This document shows positions 23,602-31,665 of a stretch of DNA of 32,127 nucleotides, in pieces (the first letter of the stretch is position 1; every line of letters starts with the position of its first letter). The stretch spans positions 1 through 32,127 of the forward strand of contig JAIROW010000022.1 in assembly GCA_031257315.1 (NCBI GenBank), written 5' to 3'. The notes beneath the pieces are model-generated. The model had not been told where the DNA came from. It was given only the letters and a program-made list of their open reading frames with translations, and did not search any database. The position numbers and the translations under genes were made by a program. The stretch is from Prevotellaceae bacterium. Lineage in GTDB: Bacteria > Bacteroidota > Bacteroidia > Bacteroidales > UBA932.

Positions 23602-24765
23602 TCATTTATGTCTGTTATATTCTTTGCCGTTTCTGTCAATCTGTATTATTTTTCCATTCAGTGATACGGTTGCATATCCGCCTGAAAAATACTCTGATAC
23701 GCTTCCATATATCAGAGGAATGACCTCCTTGCCGGTTTTGTCGATAAATCCCCACTTGCCGTTTAGCTGCACGTGCGCCAGTCCTTCCGAAAATCTGTCG
23801 GCATAATCGTATTTAAAAGGAATGGTTTCTTTGCCGGTTTTGTCGATATATCCGTATTTTCCGTTCAGTTTTACATTCGACAGTCCTTCCGAAAAGCAGC
23901 TGGCTTTGTCGTATATGAATTGAATAATTTCTTTGCCCGATTTGTCGATAAACCCCCACTTGCCGTTAAGTTTTACAATCGCCAGACCTTCCGAAAAAAA
24001 GCCTGCGCCATCGTATTTCAGCGGAACAATTTCTTTGCCCGATTTGTCAACGTATCCGTATTTACCGTTGAGAATTGCAATTGCAAATCCACTGTTGAAG
24101 GGACTGACGCCGTCATATTTCGGCGGGACAGTTTCTTTGCCCGATTTGTCAACAAATCCAAGTTTGCCGTCCAGCTCGGCAACGAATATGTTTTTGTGAA
24201 ATGATTTCACAATATCGTATTTCAGCAGAGCGGTTTCTCTGCCTTTTTTGTTGATAAATCTCCATTTTCCGTCATATATTACAGGCGCGACCCCTTTTGA
24301 AAAATGGTGTGCATGACCATATTCCAGCGCGATAACTTCTTTGCCGGTTTTGTCGATATAGCCCCATTTGCCGTTCAGTTTCACCGCTGCCCGTCCTTCG
24401 TGAAAACTGTTGGCATGGCTATATTTCAGCGGAATAACCTCTTTGCCGGTTTTGTCGATAAACCCCCAGCTGTGATCCTGCTCGGCAACCGCCAGACCTT
24501 CACGAAAATATTCCACATGATCATATCGGGGTTCGATTATTTCTCTGCCGCTTTTATCAATAAACCCCCATTTTGCATGTAATCTCACCGCCGCCATTCC
24601 TTCATGAAAAGATTTAATTTCATCGTACAGCGGTTTAACGATTTCTTTGCCCGTTCTGTCGATAAACCCTCTTTTACCGTGCGGTTTCAGCGCTTCGAGG
24701 CGCTGCGCCGGCAGCGTGTTTGCACATATTATTGCTGCTACTGCAACTGTTAATACCCGTTTCAT
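23602..24765 (-). CDS. Exported WG-repeat protein
   Basis: A 387-residue protein with a signal peptide (MKRVLTVAVAAIICANTLPAQ) and then ten full and one partial WG (KWG) repeats of about 34-35 residues each. Each repeat reads roughly KWGFIDKTGKEVIPLKYD followed by FSEGLAxVKLNG. The sixth to ninth units are most alike, the fifth the most diverged (KWRFINKKGRETALLKYD) and the last ends as KIIQIDRNGKE. WG repeats form beta-rich solenoids or propellers and are thought to mediate binding; the function in this phylum is unknown. It has no lipobox, so it is probably periplasmic. It lies 124 bp upstream of the permease gene and may or may not be part of that operon. Confidence 0.93.
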   Translation of the reverse strand: MKRVLTVAVAAIICANTLPAQRLEALKPHGKRGFIDRTGKEIVKPLYDEIKSFHEGMAAVRLHAKWGFIDKSGREIIEPRYDHVEYFREGLAVAEQDHSWGFIDKTGKEVIPLKYSHANSFHEGRAAVKLNGKWGYIDKTGKEVIALEYGHAHHFSKGVAPVIYDGKWRFINKKGRETALLKYDIVKSFHKNIFVAELDGKLGFVDKSGKETVPPKYDGVSPFNSGFAIAILNGKYGYVDKSGKEIVPLKYDGAGFFSEGLAIVKLNGKWGFIDKSGKEIIQFIYDKASCFSEGLSNVKLNGKYGYIDKTGKETIPFKYDYADRFSEGLAHVQLNGKWGFIDKTGKEVIPLIYGSVSEYFSGGYATVSLNGKIIQIDRNGKEYNRHK

Positions 24766-24891
24766 ACTGTTATATATTTTTTAATAATTTGACTGTTATA
24801 GCCTTTTATATTCCTGTTTTTTTCAGTTTCAAAAATCTCCATTCACTTTCGACTTATTTGATAACATAATTAATATTCAATTTTTTGTCTG

Positions 24892-24899
24892 CAAATATA
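24892..24899 (-). promoter_or_regulatory. Possible -7 element of the WG-repeat gene
   Basis: TATATTTG on the minus strand fits TAnnTTTG, 127 bp before the start at 24765. No clear TTTG is found at the right distance. The rest of 24766-25015 is AT-rich and holds only a 13-bp direct repeat, TGTTAAAAAACAA, at 24964 and 24991. Confidence 0.25.
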
Positions 24900-25015
24900 C
24901 GTAAAATTTTTGAAATACGCATATAAATGTTTACATAACCGAAATATTAGATTTTTTTATTCATGTTAAAAAACAAAATGACTGGATTTCTGTTAAAAAA
25001 CAATCTTTGAGAGAG

Positions 25016-25089
25016 TGACTCCGACAGGACTCAAACCTGTGACCTACAGAACCGGAATCTGTCGTTCTATTCAACTGAACTACGGAGCC
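25016..25089 (-). tRNA. tRNA-Arg (anticodon CCG)
   Basis: The minus strand folds into a 74-nt cloverleaf. The acceptor stem GGCTCCG pairs with CGGAGTC, with one G-U. The D arm is GTTC...GAAC, the anticodon arm ACAGA-TTCCGGT-TCTGT gives anticodon CCG, the T arm is ACAGG-TTTGAGT-CCTGT, and the discriminator base is A. The 3' CCA is not encoded, as usual in this phylum. It reads CGG codons. It is transcribed from its own promoter (25104-25134), with the ispE operon ending 70 bp upstream. Confidence 0.95.
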
Positions 25090-25103
25090 GTTAAAATATG
25101 CCG

Positions 25104-25134
25104 CAAAGCTATATAAAAATTTTCATATATCAAA
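25104..25134 (-). promoter_or_regulatory. Promoter of tRNA-Arg
   Basis: TTTG (25131-25134), 19 bp, TAGCTTTG (25104-25111) on the minus strand is a perfect consensus match, placing the start a few bases before the tRNA 5' end. Confidence 0.8.
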
Positions 25135-25158
25135 TAATTTATTTTAAAACGTCTGTTA

Positions 25159-25983
25159 TTAAAGAATATACGTTTTTACAAAGCACGAAATTTTGGGTAC
25201 AGAATCAACGAATCTGTCATTTTGAGACTTTTCGCGAAACAGTCCGAAAACGCTTGCTCCGCTTCCGCTCATCGACGCATATACCGCCCCGTGCCGGTAC
25301 ATCTGATTTTTAATTTCGGCAATCGGCGGATATTTTGCAAAAACGCTTTCTTCAAAATCATTTTTCAGACGGTCTTTCCATTTTTCAGGAGGCGTCAGTA
25401 CCGTTTCAAAAACGTCGTATTCGGCATGTTTCGGAAACGTCGCGCCGTATGCGTTTCCAGTATCTATGTGTATATCGGGCTTGACGATTGTCAGATACAG
25501 CCCCGACAGGTCAAGAGCAAGAGGTTCAAGAATTTCGCCCCTTCCCGAAGCTTTCGACGGAATATTGTCGATAAAAAAAGCGCAGTCGCTGCCTATCTGT
25601 ACGGCTATGGTTTTCAGCTGTTCGGGCAAAAGTCCGAGACCAAAAATCCGGTTCAGCGAAATCAGTGTAAACGAAGCGTCGGACGAGCCTCCGCCCAAGC
25701 CTGCGCCCGACGGAATAATTTTGTGCAGATGTATGGCGACGGGAGGCAATCCGTATTCCTTTTCCATTATGCGAAAGGCTTTTACGCATAAATTTTTTTC
25801 TGTCGGAGAATTTATTTCAATGCCTGTCATGTCGAACGAAAATCTGTCGGATTCGACAATTTCCAGTATGTCCGTCAAGCCTGCAACAGGGAAAAATACG
25901 GTTTTTATATTGTGAAAGCCGTCGTCGCGTTTTTCGACAACATTCAGCCCTATATTTATTTTTGCGTTGGGAAAAGTAACCAT
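25159..25983 (-). CDS. ispE: 4-diphosphocytidyl-2-C-methyl-D-erythritol kinase
   Basis: A 274-residue GHMP kinase of normal IspE length. IspE phosphorylates CDP-methylerythritol in the non-mevalonate (MEP) isoprenoid pathway, in the cytosol. Visible signatures are PNAKINIGLNVVEKRDDGFHNI with Lys8, the ATP-binding loop PSGAGLGGGSSDAS (91-104), the catalytic aspartate in GSDCAFFI (D133) and the C-terminal GSGASVFGLF glycine loop. The start ATG lies 2 bp after the rhomboid stop codon, so translation is probably coupled. It is the last gene of the ABC-2 permease/rhomboid/ispE transcript. Confidence 0.96.
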   Translation of the reverse strand: MVTFPNAKINIGLNVVEKRDDGFHNIKTVFFPVAGLTDILEIVESDRFSFDMTGIEINSPTEKNLCVKAFRIMEKEYGLPPVAIHLHKIIPSGAGLGGGSSDASFTLISLNRIFGLGLLPEQLKTIAVQIGSDCAFFIDNIPSKASGRGEILEPLALDLSGLYLTIVKPDIHIDTGNAYGATFPKHAEYDVFETVLTPPEKWKDRLKNDFEESVFAKYPPIAEIKNQMYRHGAVYASMSGSGASVFGLFREKSQNDRFVDSVPKISCFVKTYIL

Positions 25984-25985
25984 CG

Positions 25986-26603
25986 TTAATGAAAATGCGG
26001 GTTTAAAAGCTGTTTTATAAAAATAACATATATATCTTTATTGATAATCAGAGGATAAAACAGCCCGAAAAGCGAACCGTAAAAATGAGCGCCGTGGTCG
26101 ATACGGTCGCCGTTCCGTTTACTCATATAGCTGGAATAAACCAGAAACAGAACGCCGAATATTATGCCCGGACAGGGAATAATAAAAATCATTATGAGAG
26201 ACCACGGGTTGAGCAGTATCGAGAAAAAAATAATTGCCGAAACTGCTCCCGATGCGCCCAGACTTGCATATTGAGTGTTGTTCCTGTGTTTCACCGTATT
26301 GTGAATCGACGAAAACAGTACTGCTCCGAAATACAGCGTAAAAAAATGCAGTACAGGAAAAGGCGTCAAAAGTTCCATGCTGCTGTACGCAAAACTACCA
26401 AACGACCACAGGGCTATCATGTTGAAAAGCAGATGCACCCAGTCGGCATGAATAAAAGCGTGAGTAACAAGTCTGTACCACTGATTGTTTCGCAGCATTA
26501 TATAAGGATACAGAACTGCCTCGCTCATAAATTTTCGGTTTTGAAACGCAATAATGCTTGCTCCCACCGTAACGGCAGCCAGTAATGTGTGCGGATTTGT
26601 CAT
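25986..26603 (-). CDS. Rhomboid family intramembrane serine protease
   Basis: A 205-residue, six-helix membrane protein. Rhomboids cut transmembrane segments inside the membrane with a Ser-His dyad. The catalytic serine is in LGASGAVSA (S118), the partner histidine in HGAHFYGSL (H173), and the oxyanion motif HLLFN (57-61) is present. WYRLVTHAFIHADWVHLLFNM is the typical first-loop block. No extra domain is fused. It lies 13 bp after the ABC-2 permease gene and 2 bp before ispE. The substrate is unknown; gene order does not indicate one. Confidence 0.92.
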   Translation of the reverse strand: MTNPHTLLAAVTVGASIIAFQNRKFMSEAVLYPYIMLRNNQWYRLVTHAFIHADWVHLLFNMIALWSFGSFAYSSMELLTPFPVLHFFTLYFGAVLFSSIHNTVKHRNNTQYASLGASGAVSAIIFFSILLNPWSLIMIFIIPCPGIIFGVLFLVYSSYMSKRNGDRIDHGAHFYGSLFGLFYPLIINKDIYVIFIKQLLNPHFH

Positions 26604-26616
26604 TTTATTCTGTTGT

Positions 26617-27873
26617 TTATTTGTATGTAAACCATTTTATTAATTCTTTAAAGGACGCTTTTTTACCGTACATAAGTATTCCGACCCTGTAAATGCGGGA
26701 CGCGACGTAGCACATAAACACAAAAGTCAGCACAAGAACCGAAATTGAAAGAATTATTTGCCACGTCGGAACGCCAAAGGGAATCCGTGCTATCATTACA
26801 ATTGGAGATGTAAACGGAATTATTGACGTCCAGAACGACAGTTCGCTTTCGGGATAGCGGATAACATGACTCATCACTATCATTAAGGCAATAACAAGCG
26901 GAATGGTTATTGGCAGCGACAGTTGCTGGGTTTCGCTTTCGGCTTCGACAGCCGAGCCTACCGCCGCAAACATCGATGCGTAAAGAAAATATCCGAGAAC
27001 AAAATAAATCAGAAACGGCAGAAACAAATCAAAAGAAATCGGGGCTGTAAACTGTGAAATCATACTGTTTTCAGCTTCGCCGACAAAGGGCTGAATAAAT
27101 CCGTAATAAAAAATTACTACAAGCACAATCCACATCATAAACTGCACCAGCCCGACCATCGCTATGCCGATAATTTTTCCCGACATCAGTTGAAATGGTC
27201 GAACCGACGATATAAGTATTTCAATTATTCTGCCCGATTTTTCTTCAATCACCCCGCGCATTACCATCATTCCAAACATCAGAACGAACATATAGATTAT
27301 AAAACCGGCGGCGTATGAAACCCCGATTGCCCCAAATGTGTTTGTTTCCCTGTCGGTTTCGTCCTTTTCCCATTTTATGGTTTTGACTGATATGTTTGTA
27401 TGCACGTCGGCAAGTATTTTATCCAGATTTTCAATATTATACTCTCTGAGTTTAATTTGCTCTACCGTAGAATTTATACAGGAACTGACATATCGCTGCA
27501 AGTCTATACTTACCGGTTTTTTTGAATAAAACGTGCAGCCTGTCGGGTAGCTGGCTTTTTCGCCTTCGACACAGGCAATTACAGTATTGTCGGAGGCGAA
27601 GTATTTAGCTTTCAGGACTTCAACCGGTTCGGGTTCTATAATTTCAAATTTGAACGAGCCGCTGTTCGATATAAACACTCCCACGAGAGCAGTATTATCA
27701 ACAATTTTCACTTCGGTGTCTTTTTGCTCGCCGCCACTGGTGGTCGTAAGTTTGACAGAAATAAACATCGAACCTGCAATAAGTAAGGGAGTTAGAATGG
27801 TTGTAATTATAAAGGATTTTTTCTGTACCCTTGTTAAAAACTCTCTTCCTACTATCAACATTATATTTCTCAT
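26617..27873 (-). CDS. ABC-2 type (NatB-like) transporter permease
   Basis: The track starts at 27903, but the promoter at 27891-27921 overlaps that start. ATG 27873 (MRNIMLIVGREFLTRVQKKSFIITTILTPLL) gives 418 residues and is preferred; 27861 is also possible. The protein has one N-terminal helix, a long extracytoplasmic region (to about residue 165), then a cluster of helices (FIIYMFVLMFGMMVMRG, MWIVLVVIFYYGF and others). The stretch GVIEEKSGRIIEILISSVRPFQLMSGKIIG is the ABC-2 coupling signature. Relatives export Na+ or unknown substrates with an ATPase (NatA). No ATPase is encoded in the window, although such genes are usually adjacent. Confidence 0.88.
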   Translation of the reverse strand: MRNIMLIVGREFLTRVQKKSFIITTILTPLLIAGSMFISVKLTTTSGGEQKDTEVKIVDNTALVGVFISNSGSFKFEIIEPEPVEVLKAKYFASDNTVIACVEGEKASYPTGCTFYSKKPVSIDLQRYVSSCINSTVEQIKLREYNIENLDKILADVHTNISVKTIKWEKDETDRETNTFGAIGVSYAAGFIIYMFVLMFGMMVMRGVIEEKSGRIIEILISSVRPFQLMSGKIIGIAMVGLVQFMMWIVLVVIFYYGFIQPFVGEAENSMISQFTAPISFDLFLPFLIYFVLGYFLYASMFAAVGSAVEAESETQQLSLPITIPLVIALMIVMSHVIRYPESELSFWTSIIPFTSPIVMIARIPFGVPTWQIILSISVLVLTFVFMCYVASRIYRVGILMYGKKASFKELIKWFTYK

Positions 27874-27890
27874 AAATTCACAAATTTTTG

Positions 27891-27921
27891 CAAAGGTAGC
27901 CATGTTTTTCGGTTTGGCAAA
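27891..27921 (-). promoter_or_regulatory. Promoter of the ABC-2 permease/rhomboid/ispE operon
   Basis: TTTG (27918-27921), 19 bp, TACCTTTG (27891-27898), then C, on the minus strand. This is a full consensus match. It fixes the permease start at 27873 or later, with a leader of about 10 nt. Confidence 0.8.
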
Positions 27922-27926
27922 ATTTT

Positions 27927-27958
27927 TTTGTCCAGTTCGTTTTTTTGCTGTACTTTTA
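27927..27958 (+). promoter_or_regulatory. Promoter of the PHP-domain/methyltransferase genes
   Basis: TTTG (27927-27930), 20 bp, TACTTTTA (27951-27958); only the last base of the -7 differs from consensus. It lies back to back with the permease promoter, 5 bp between their -33 elements. Confidence 0.6.
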
Positions 27959-28005
27959 CGCGAAATTTAAAAAATGAATATATGTACTTGTTAAATCGTA
28001 ATATT

Positions 28006-29106
28006 ATGAAAATTAATACATTAAGAATTTGTCTTTTTACTTTTGTCCTTGCCTGTTTCTGCATTTTTAATCTGAACGCACAGTCGTACAGCATTATGGA
28101 AAACAACGAAGTTGTTAAACTTTCAGATATTGAAAAATCGGACGTCAGAAACATTGTAAATATTCCGAATATTTCCGGATATTATACTCTGAAATGCGAT
28201 CTTCACACGCATACCGTATTTTCCGACGGAGACGTATGGCCTGACGTTCGCGTCAAGGAAGCGTGGCAGCACGGGCTTGACGCCATTGCCATTACCGACC
28301 ACATCGAATATCGTCCCCACAAGGACATGCTGAACGGCGACCACAACGAGTCGTATAAAATTGCAAAGAAAAAGGGCGACGCTCTGGGAGTTATAGTGAT
28401 TAAGGGAGCGGAAGTTACACGTTCAAAACCGTTGGGACATTTGAACGCTCTGTTTATACAGGACGCAAATCTTCTCGACGTAAAGGAACCTCTCGACGCA
28501 ATAAACGAAGCCGTAAGACAGGACGCTTTCATTCTTTGGAATCACCCTGGCTGGCCTGACAACAAATCGACCTTATATCCTGTACACGAACAGTTGATAA
28601 AAGATAAAAAAATACACGGAGTTGAAGTATTCAATTACAATGAATATTATCCGGTGGTTTTTGACTGGTGTAAAAACTATTCTCTCGCCTTTACTGCAAA
28701 TTCCGATATTCATTACCTTGTAAAAGAAATGTATGGAGCAAATATACGTCCGATGACGCTGGTTTTTGCATCTGAACGTTCTGAAAAAGGAGTACGCGAC
28801 GCACTGTTTGCCGGCAGAACGGCTGCTTACTTCAACGGTTATCTGGCTGCTAAAACCGAATATCTGTACGGACTGCTGGAAGCTTCGCTGAAAATAAAAT
28901 TAATAAATCCCGAAAAAAGAAAGGTTGAAATAACAAATATCTCGGATATTTCGTACAGAATGACCTGCGGCGACAAACTGTACGTCTTTCCGGCAGGAAA
29001 AGCCATACAGATAGAAATCCCCAAAGAAGGCAAAGTAACTGTAACAAACTGTTTTACGGGAATGAACGAACATCTTGCTTTCAATGTTAGCGACATCAAT
29101 CTGTAA
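28006..29106 (+). CDS. Exported PHP-domain metal-dependent phosphoesterase
   Basis: The track starts at a TTG (27928); ATG 28006 (MKINTLRICLFTFVLACFCIFNLNAQS) gives a classical signal peptide, 366 residues (ATG 27982 is less likely). PHP-domain metal ligands are visible: CDLHTHTVFSDGD (H67, H69, D74), TDHIEYRPH (D98, H99, H105), WNHPGWP (about 184), and the final NSDIH (about 235). PHP enzymes are metal-dependent phosphoesterases, for example nucleotide or sugar phosphate hydrolysis. The C-terminal 100 residues form a beta-rich domain I do not recognise. The signal peptide places it in the periplasm. The methyltransferase gene follows after 8 bp. Confidence 0.88.
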   Translation: MKINTLRICLFTFVLACFCIFNLNAQSYSIMENNEVVKLSDIEKSDVRNIVNIPNISGYYTLKCDLHTHTVFSDGDVWPDVRVKEAWQHGLDAIAITDHIEYRPHKDMLNGDHNESYKIAKKKGDALGVIVIKGAEVTRSKPLGHLNALFIQDANLLDVKEPLDAINEAVRQDAFILWNHPGWPDNKSTLYPVHEQLIKDKKIHGVEVFNYNEYYPVVFDWCKNYSLAFTANSDIHYLVKEMYGANIRPMTLVFASERSEKGVRDALFAGRTAAYFNGYLAAKTEYLYGLLEASLKIKLINPEKRKVEITNISDISYRMTCGDKLYVFPAGKAIQIEIPKEGKVTVTNCFTGMNEHLAFNVSDINL

Positions 29107-29114
29107 AAAAATCC

Positions 29115-30005
29115 ATGCAGATACTTTTTCCTGCAAACTGGGAACATTATGAACTGATTGACTGCGGCAATTTTGAAAAACTTGAACGTTTCGGAAAATA
29201 TGTTTTGCGACGTCCCGAACCCAAAGCAGTCTGGGCAAAATCGATGACCGAAACGGAATGGCAAAAGATTTCGGACACAACGTTTACGACAGGCGCAGGA
29301 TTCAACAAATCGGGAAAAGAAGATTCGGGAACATGGACGGGGAAAAAACTTCCCGACCGCTGGACTGTTCAGTATGGATACAAGGGTTTAAACATGAAAC
29401 TTAACGTTGCGTTGACTTCGTTCAAGCACGTTGGCATTTTTCCCGAACAGGCTCCCAACTGGAATTATATTTACGACAGCGTAAAACTTTCGGACATTTC
29501 CAAGCCGCGAATCCTGAATCTTTTTGCCTATACCGGCGCAGCTTCGCTGGCTGCAAAAAGCGCCGGAGCAGACGTTATTCATCTCGATTCGGTCAGGCAG
29601 GTTGTTGGCTGGGCGCGAAAAAACATGGAATCGTCGGGAATGGAAGGCATAAGATGGGTTGTAGAAGACGCTTTGAGGTTTGCAAAACGCGAAGTCCGTC
29701 GCGGCAACCGATATTCGGGTATAATTCTTGACCCTCCGGCATACGGACACGGCGTTGACGGCGAAAAATGGAAACTCGACGAAAATATTCTTGAAATGAT
29801 GAATCTGTGCAGAAATCTGCTTTTACCTGAAAAATCATTTCTTCTGCTCAATCTGTATTCCAACGGTTTTTCGGCTATTGTTGCCGACACTCTGGTTTCC
29901 AGCATATTTACTGATTACAGAGAAAAAACTTTCGGAGAACTCGTTCTGTGCGACCGGTTTGGTAAAAAACTGCCTTTAAGCGTATTTTCAAGACTAAGAT
30001 TATAG
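29115..30005 (+). CDS. RlmI-like class I SAM-dependent methyltransferase
   Basis: A 296-residue cytoplasmic protein of the COG1092 type. SAM-binding motif I is ILNLFAYTGAASLAA (133-147), the acidic residue of motif II is D158 (IHLDSVRQV), and DPPAYGHG (206-213) is the motif IV seen in RNA cytosine methyltransferases. The N-terminal part (WTVQYGYKGLNMKLNVALTSFKHVGIFPEQ) matches the domain preceding the catalytic fold. It lacks the PUA domain of true RlmI, so an rRNA substrate is plausible but not shown. The first ATG is 8 bp after the PHP gene; both are presumably driven by 27927-27958. Confidence 0.88.
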   Translation: MQILFPANWEHYELIDCGNFEKLERFGKYVLRRPEPKAVWAKSMTETEWQKISDTTFTTGAGFNKSGKEDSGTWTGKKLPDRWTVQYGYKGLNMKLNVALTSFKHVGIFPEQAPNWNYIYDSVKLSDISKPRILNLFAYTGAASLAAKSAGADVIHLDSVRQVVGWARKNMESSGMEGIRWVVEDALRFAKREVRRGNRYSGIILDPPAYGHGVDGEKWKLDENILEMMNLCRNLLLPEKSFLLLNLYSNGFSAIVADTLVSSIFTDYREKTFGELVLCDRFGKKLPLSVFSRLRL

Positions 30006-30011
30006 ACAGTT

Positions 30012-30073
30012 TTGCTGAAAGCAATAATCTTTATAACCGCAGGTCGTTGACCTTCGGAAGAAACACTGAGTCA
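30012..30073. repeat. Diverged third copy of part of the hairpin element
   Basis: About 60 bp align with 3848-3908: TTGCT-GAA-AGCAA (30012-30024), then ATAA-CTTTATAACCGC, the stem CCGCAGGT/ACCTTCGG, and GGAAGAAACA-TGAGTC. Two stem positions differ with matching changes on the other arm. No terminal inverted repeat is seen. It lies between the convergent methyltransferase and GtrA-like genes. Confidence 0.65.
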
Positions 30074-30080
30074 TTTCTTT

Positions 30081-30121
30081 CTATTACATGGAGATGCACG
30101 GCTTGCGTCTCCACGTAATAG
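30081..30121 (-). terminator. 17-bp stem-loop between convergent genes
   Basis: CTATTACATGGAGATGC and GCGTCTCCACGTAATAG pair around ACGGCTT. The two imperfect positions are A-C in plus-strand RNA but G-U in minus-strand RNA, so the structure is best on the minus strand, directly downstream of the GtrA-like gene. No U-run follows, so it may be a dispersed repeat that also ends transcription. Confidence 0.45.
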
Positions 30122-30128
30122 TGAGCAT

Positions 30129-30566
30129 TTATTTAAAAATCCAGTATCGCTGCAATACATAATTATAACATAATGAAACGATTATATCGACAATAACTCT
30201 GCATATCCGGTAATCGACATTTGCCAGCGTAACAAAAATATATGTTCCGGCGGTTTTTAATGCTATACTGCTGACAAGCACAAATATAAACCTCAATAAC
30301 TGCTGGGAAAACGAAAACCGGTATTTTACATTTTTGCGTAAAAAAGCCCATCTTTTGTTTAACGAAAAATTAACCGCAGCGCCAAACATACAAGCCGCAG
30401 CAATTGAAATTGTATAATGTATTCCGGCATATTCGGTCAGTAACAGCATTATAGCATAATCGAACATGCCGCCAGCAAATGCAGAAAATTGAGCTTTGGC
30501 AAACATTTTCAAGCGATTGAAGCCGGTTGTGCCGAATTTATCCGTAGCCTGTACGTATTTTGTCAT
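30129..30566 (-). CDS. GtrA-like membrane protein
   Basis: A 145-residue protein with four membrane helices. FAKAQFSAFAGGMFDYAIMLLLTEY begins the GtrA fold, with the conserved SLNKRWAF-RK block in the middle (about 75-85), and the end NYVLQRYWIFK is typical. GtrA proteins are thought to move polyprenyl-linked sugars across the inner membrane or to act in cell-surface polysaccharide and teichoic acid modification. The gene lies 26 bp downstream of the CDP-alcohol phosphatidyltransferase gene. No glycosyltransferase is encoded nearby, so its lipid-linked substrate is unknown. Confidence 0.85.
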   Translation of the reverse strand: MTKYVQATDKFGTTGFNRLKMFAKAQFSAFAGGMFDYAIMLLLTEYAGIHYTISIAAACMFGAAVNFSLNKRWAFLRKNVKYRFSFSQQLLRFIFVLVSSIALKTAGTYIFVTLANVDYRICRVIVDIIVSLCYNYVLQRYWIFK

Positions 30567-30592
30567 TCACTGTTTTATATAGAGCGGAGCTG

Positions 30593-31285
30593 TTACAATT
30601 TTGTCGAACGTTCTTCTCTGTCGCGGTGGTCAGCCATTTTCAACAGTTTTATAAAATCGTCTATATTGACGAGAAACAGAATTATACATGCAAATGCTCC
30701 GGTATAGATTATGGAACCCTGCAAAACGGTTTCGAGTACAAGAAACAGCGATATGATTATGCGTACTTCCGTCGGTCCGAGCAAACCGGAGTCGATAGTG
30801 TATTTGCCTGTTATTTTGTACCTTAGCAGCGCCGTCATCATTGCCCATCCGTACATTACGACAAATACGAATCCCAGCAGTTCCCACTTGCCTCCAACAT
30901 AAACGATGTAGCCGTAACCCATCAGTATATTTGTCAGCCAGTCAACAGTAAAGTCAAGCGAAAAACCGTACCATTTTCGCGGTTTATTGCGCATGTAAGC
31001 CAGCCGTCCGTCAAGCGAGTCGCCAAACCAGTTAATCGCAAGCCCCAGAACGCCGAGCAGCAGAAAAATTCTGGAAAAATACGTTGCAAGCACAAATCCC
31101 GTCGCCGTAACAAAACTGCCTGCCAGTCCGAGTGTTGTGAGCATGTCGGAACTGACTCGTTTCGGCACGTGCCGAAGCAGGAATACAATGAGATTCTGTT
31201 CGCCTGTTTTTAGAAGGTTTGTCCGGTCTCTGTCCGCAGATATTTTGGACAGAATGTCTGTTTTCTCGTAATTAGAATTGTTCAT
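30593..31285 (-). CDS. CDP-alcohol phosphatidyltransferase family membrane protein
   Basis: A 230-residue membrane enzyme. The family transfers a phosphatidyl (or similar) group from CDP-alcohol to an acceptor and uses D-x2-DG-x2-AR-x8/9-G-x3-D-x3-D. Here the motif reads DSLDGRLAYMRNKPRKWYGF SLDFTVD, with D89, D92, G93, A96, G107, D111 and D115 kept but Arg replaced by Tyr97. At least five membrane helices surround it. About 45 residues precede the first helix. It lies 26 bp before the GtrA-like gene; the pair suggests lipid or polysaccharide work in the inner membrane. Start ATG 31285; no consensus promoter was found in the 380 bp upstream. Confidence 0.82.
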   Translation of the reverse strand: MNNSNYEKTDILSKISADRDRTNLLKTGEQNLIVFLLRHVPKRVSSDMLTTLGLAGSFVTATGFVLATYFSRIFLLLGVLGLAINWFGDSLDGRLAYMRNKPRKWYGFSLDFTVDWLTNILMGYGYIVYVGGKWELLGFVFVVMYGWAMMTALLRYKITGKYTIDSGLLGPTEVRIIISLFLVLETVLQGSIIYTGAFACIILFLVNIDDFIKLLKMADHRDREERSTKL

Positions 31286-31665
31286 CTCTAAAATTATTAA
31301 TTAATTGTTGTGTAAAAATAATTTTCTTATGTTTTATGTTCTAAAAATGTATCGATTATAAAATATAAGAAAATATTGTTTCATTATTGTTTCATATAAG
31401 ATGCAAAAACGTTTAAATAGTTTATGTTGGGATATAAAAAATTTGCTGGCAGGTTTTTGCTAAAAATTATACATATTTTCAGCAATCACCGTATATTTGC
31501 AGTCGAAATTCATAGATTCGATATTTATCGAAAAAATAATAATGCGGTAAATGTAGCAGGCAAGCAATCGGAGATAATCAGACTGATGTATCGTATAAAC
31601 AGGAATCGCTTGTTATACGACGTAGGGTAGGGTAGGGGCGTACCCCATTATTTTATACTTATATT
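31286..31665. other. Gene-free stretch with hairpin and G-rich repeat
   Basis: No credible gene: the 68-aa ORF 31424-31630 has no recognisable feature. A TAnnTTTG-like TATATTTG at 31492-31499 lacks a partner TTTG. An 8-bp stem TCGTATAA/TTATACGA spans 31591-31620, followed by (TAGGG)3 at 31623-31637 and a small hairpin GGGG-CGTA-CCCC (31635-31646). The latter lies downstream of the minus-strand edge gene and could mark its transcript end, though no U-run follows. Confidence 0.6.

Noticed and set aside
31424-31630. 68-aa ORF near the right end
   Set aside because: It has no domain, it spans an inverted repeat and no credible promoter precedes it.
31623-31646. (TAGGG)3 as a G-quadruplex or telomere-like repeat
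   Set aside because: Only three G-runs are present on one strand, too few for an intramolecular quadruplex, and it is a short isolated tract.
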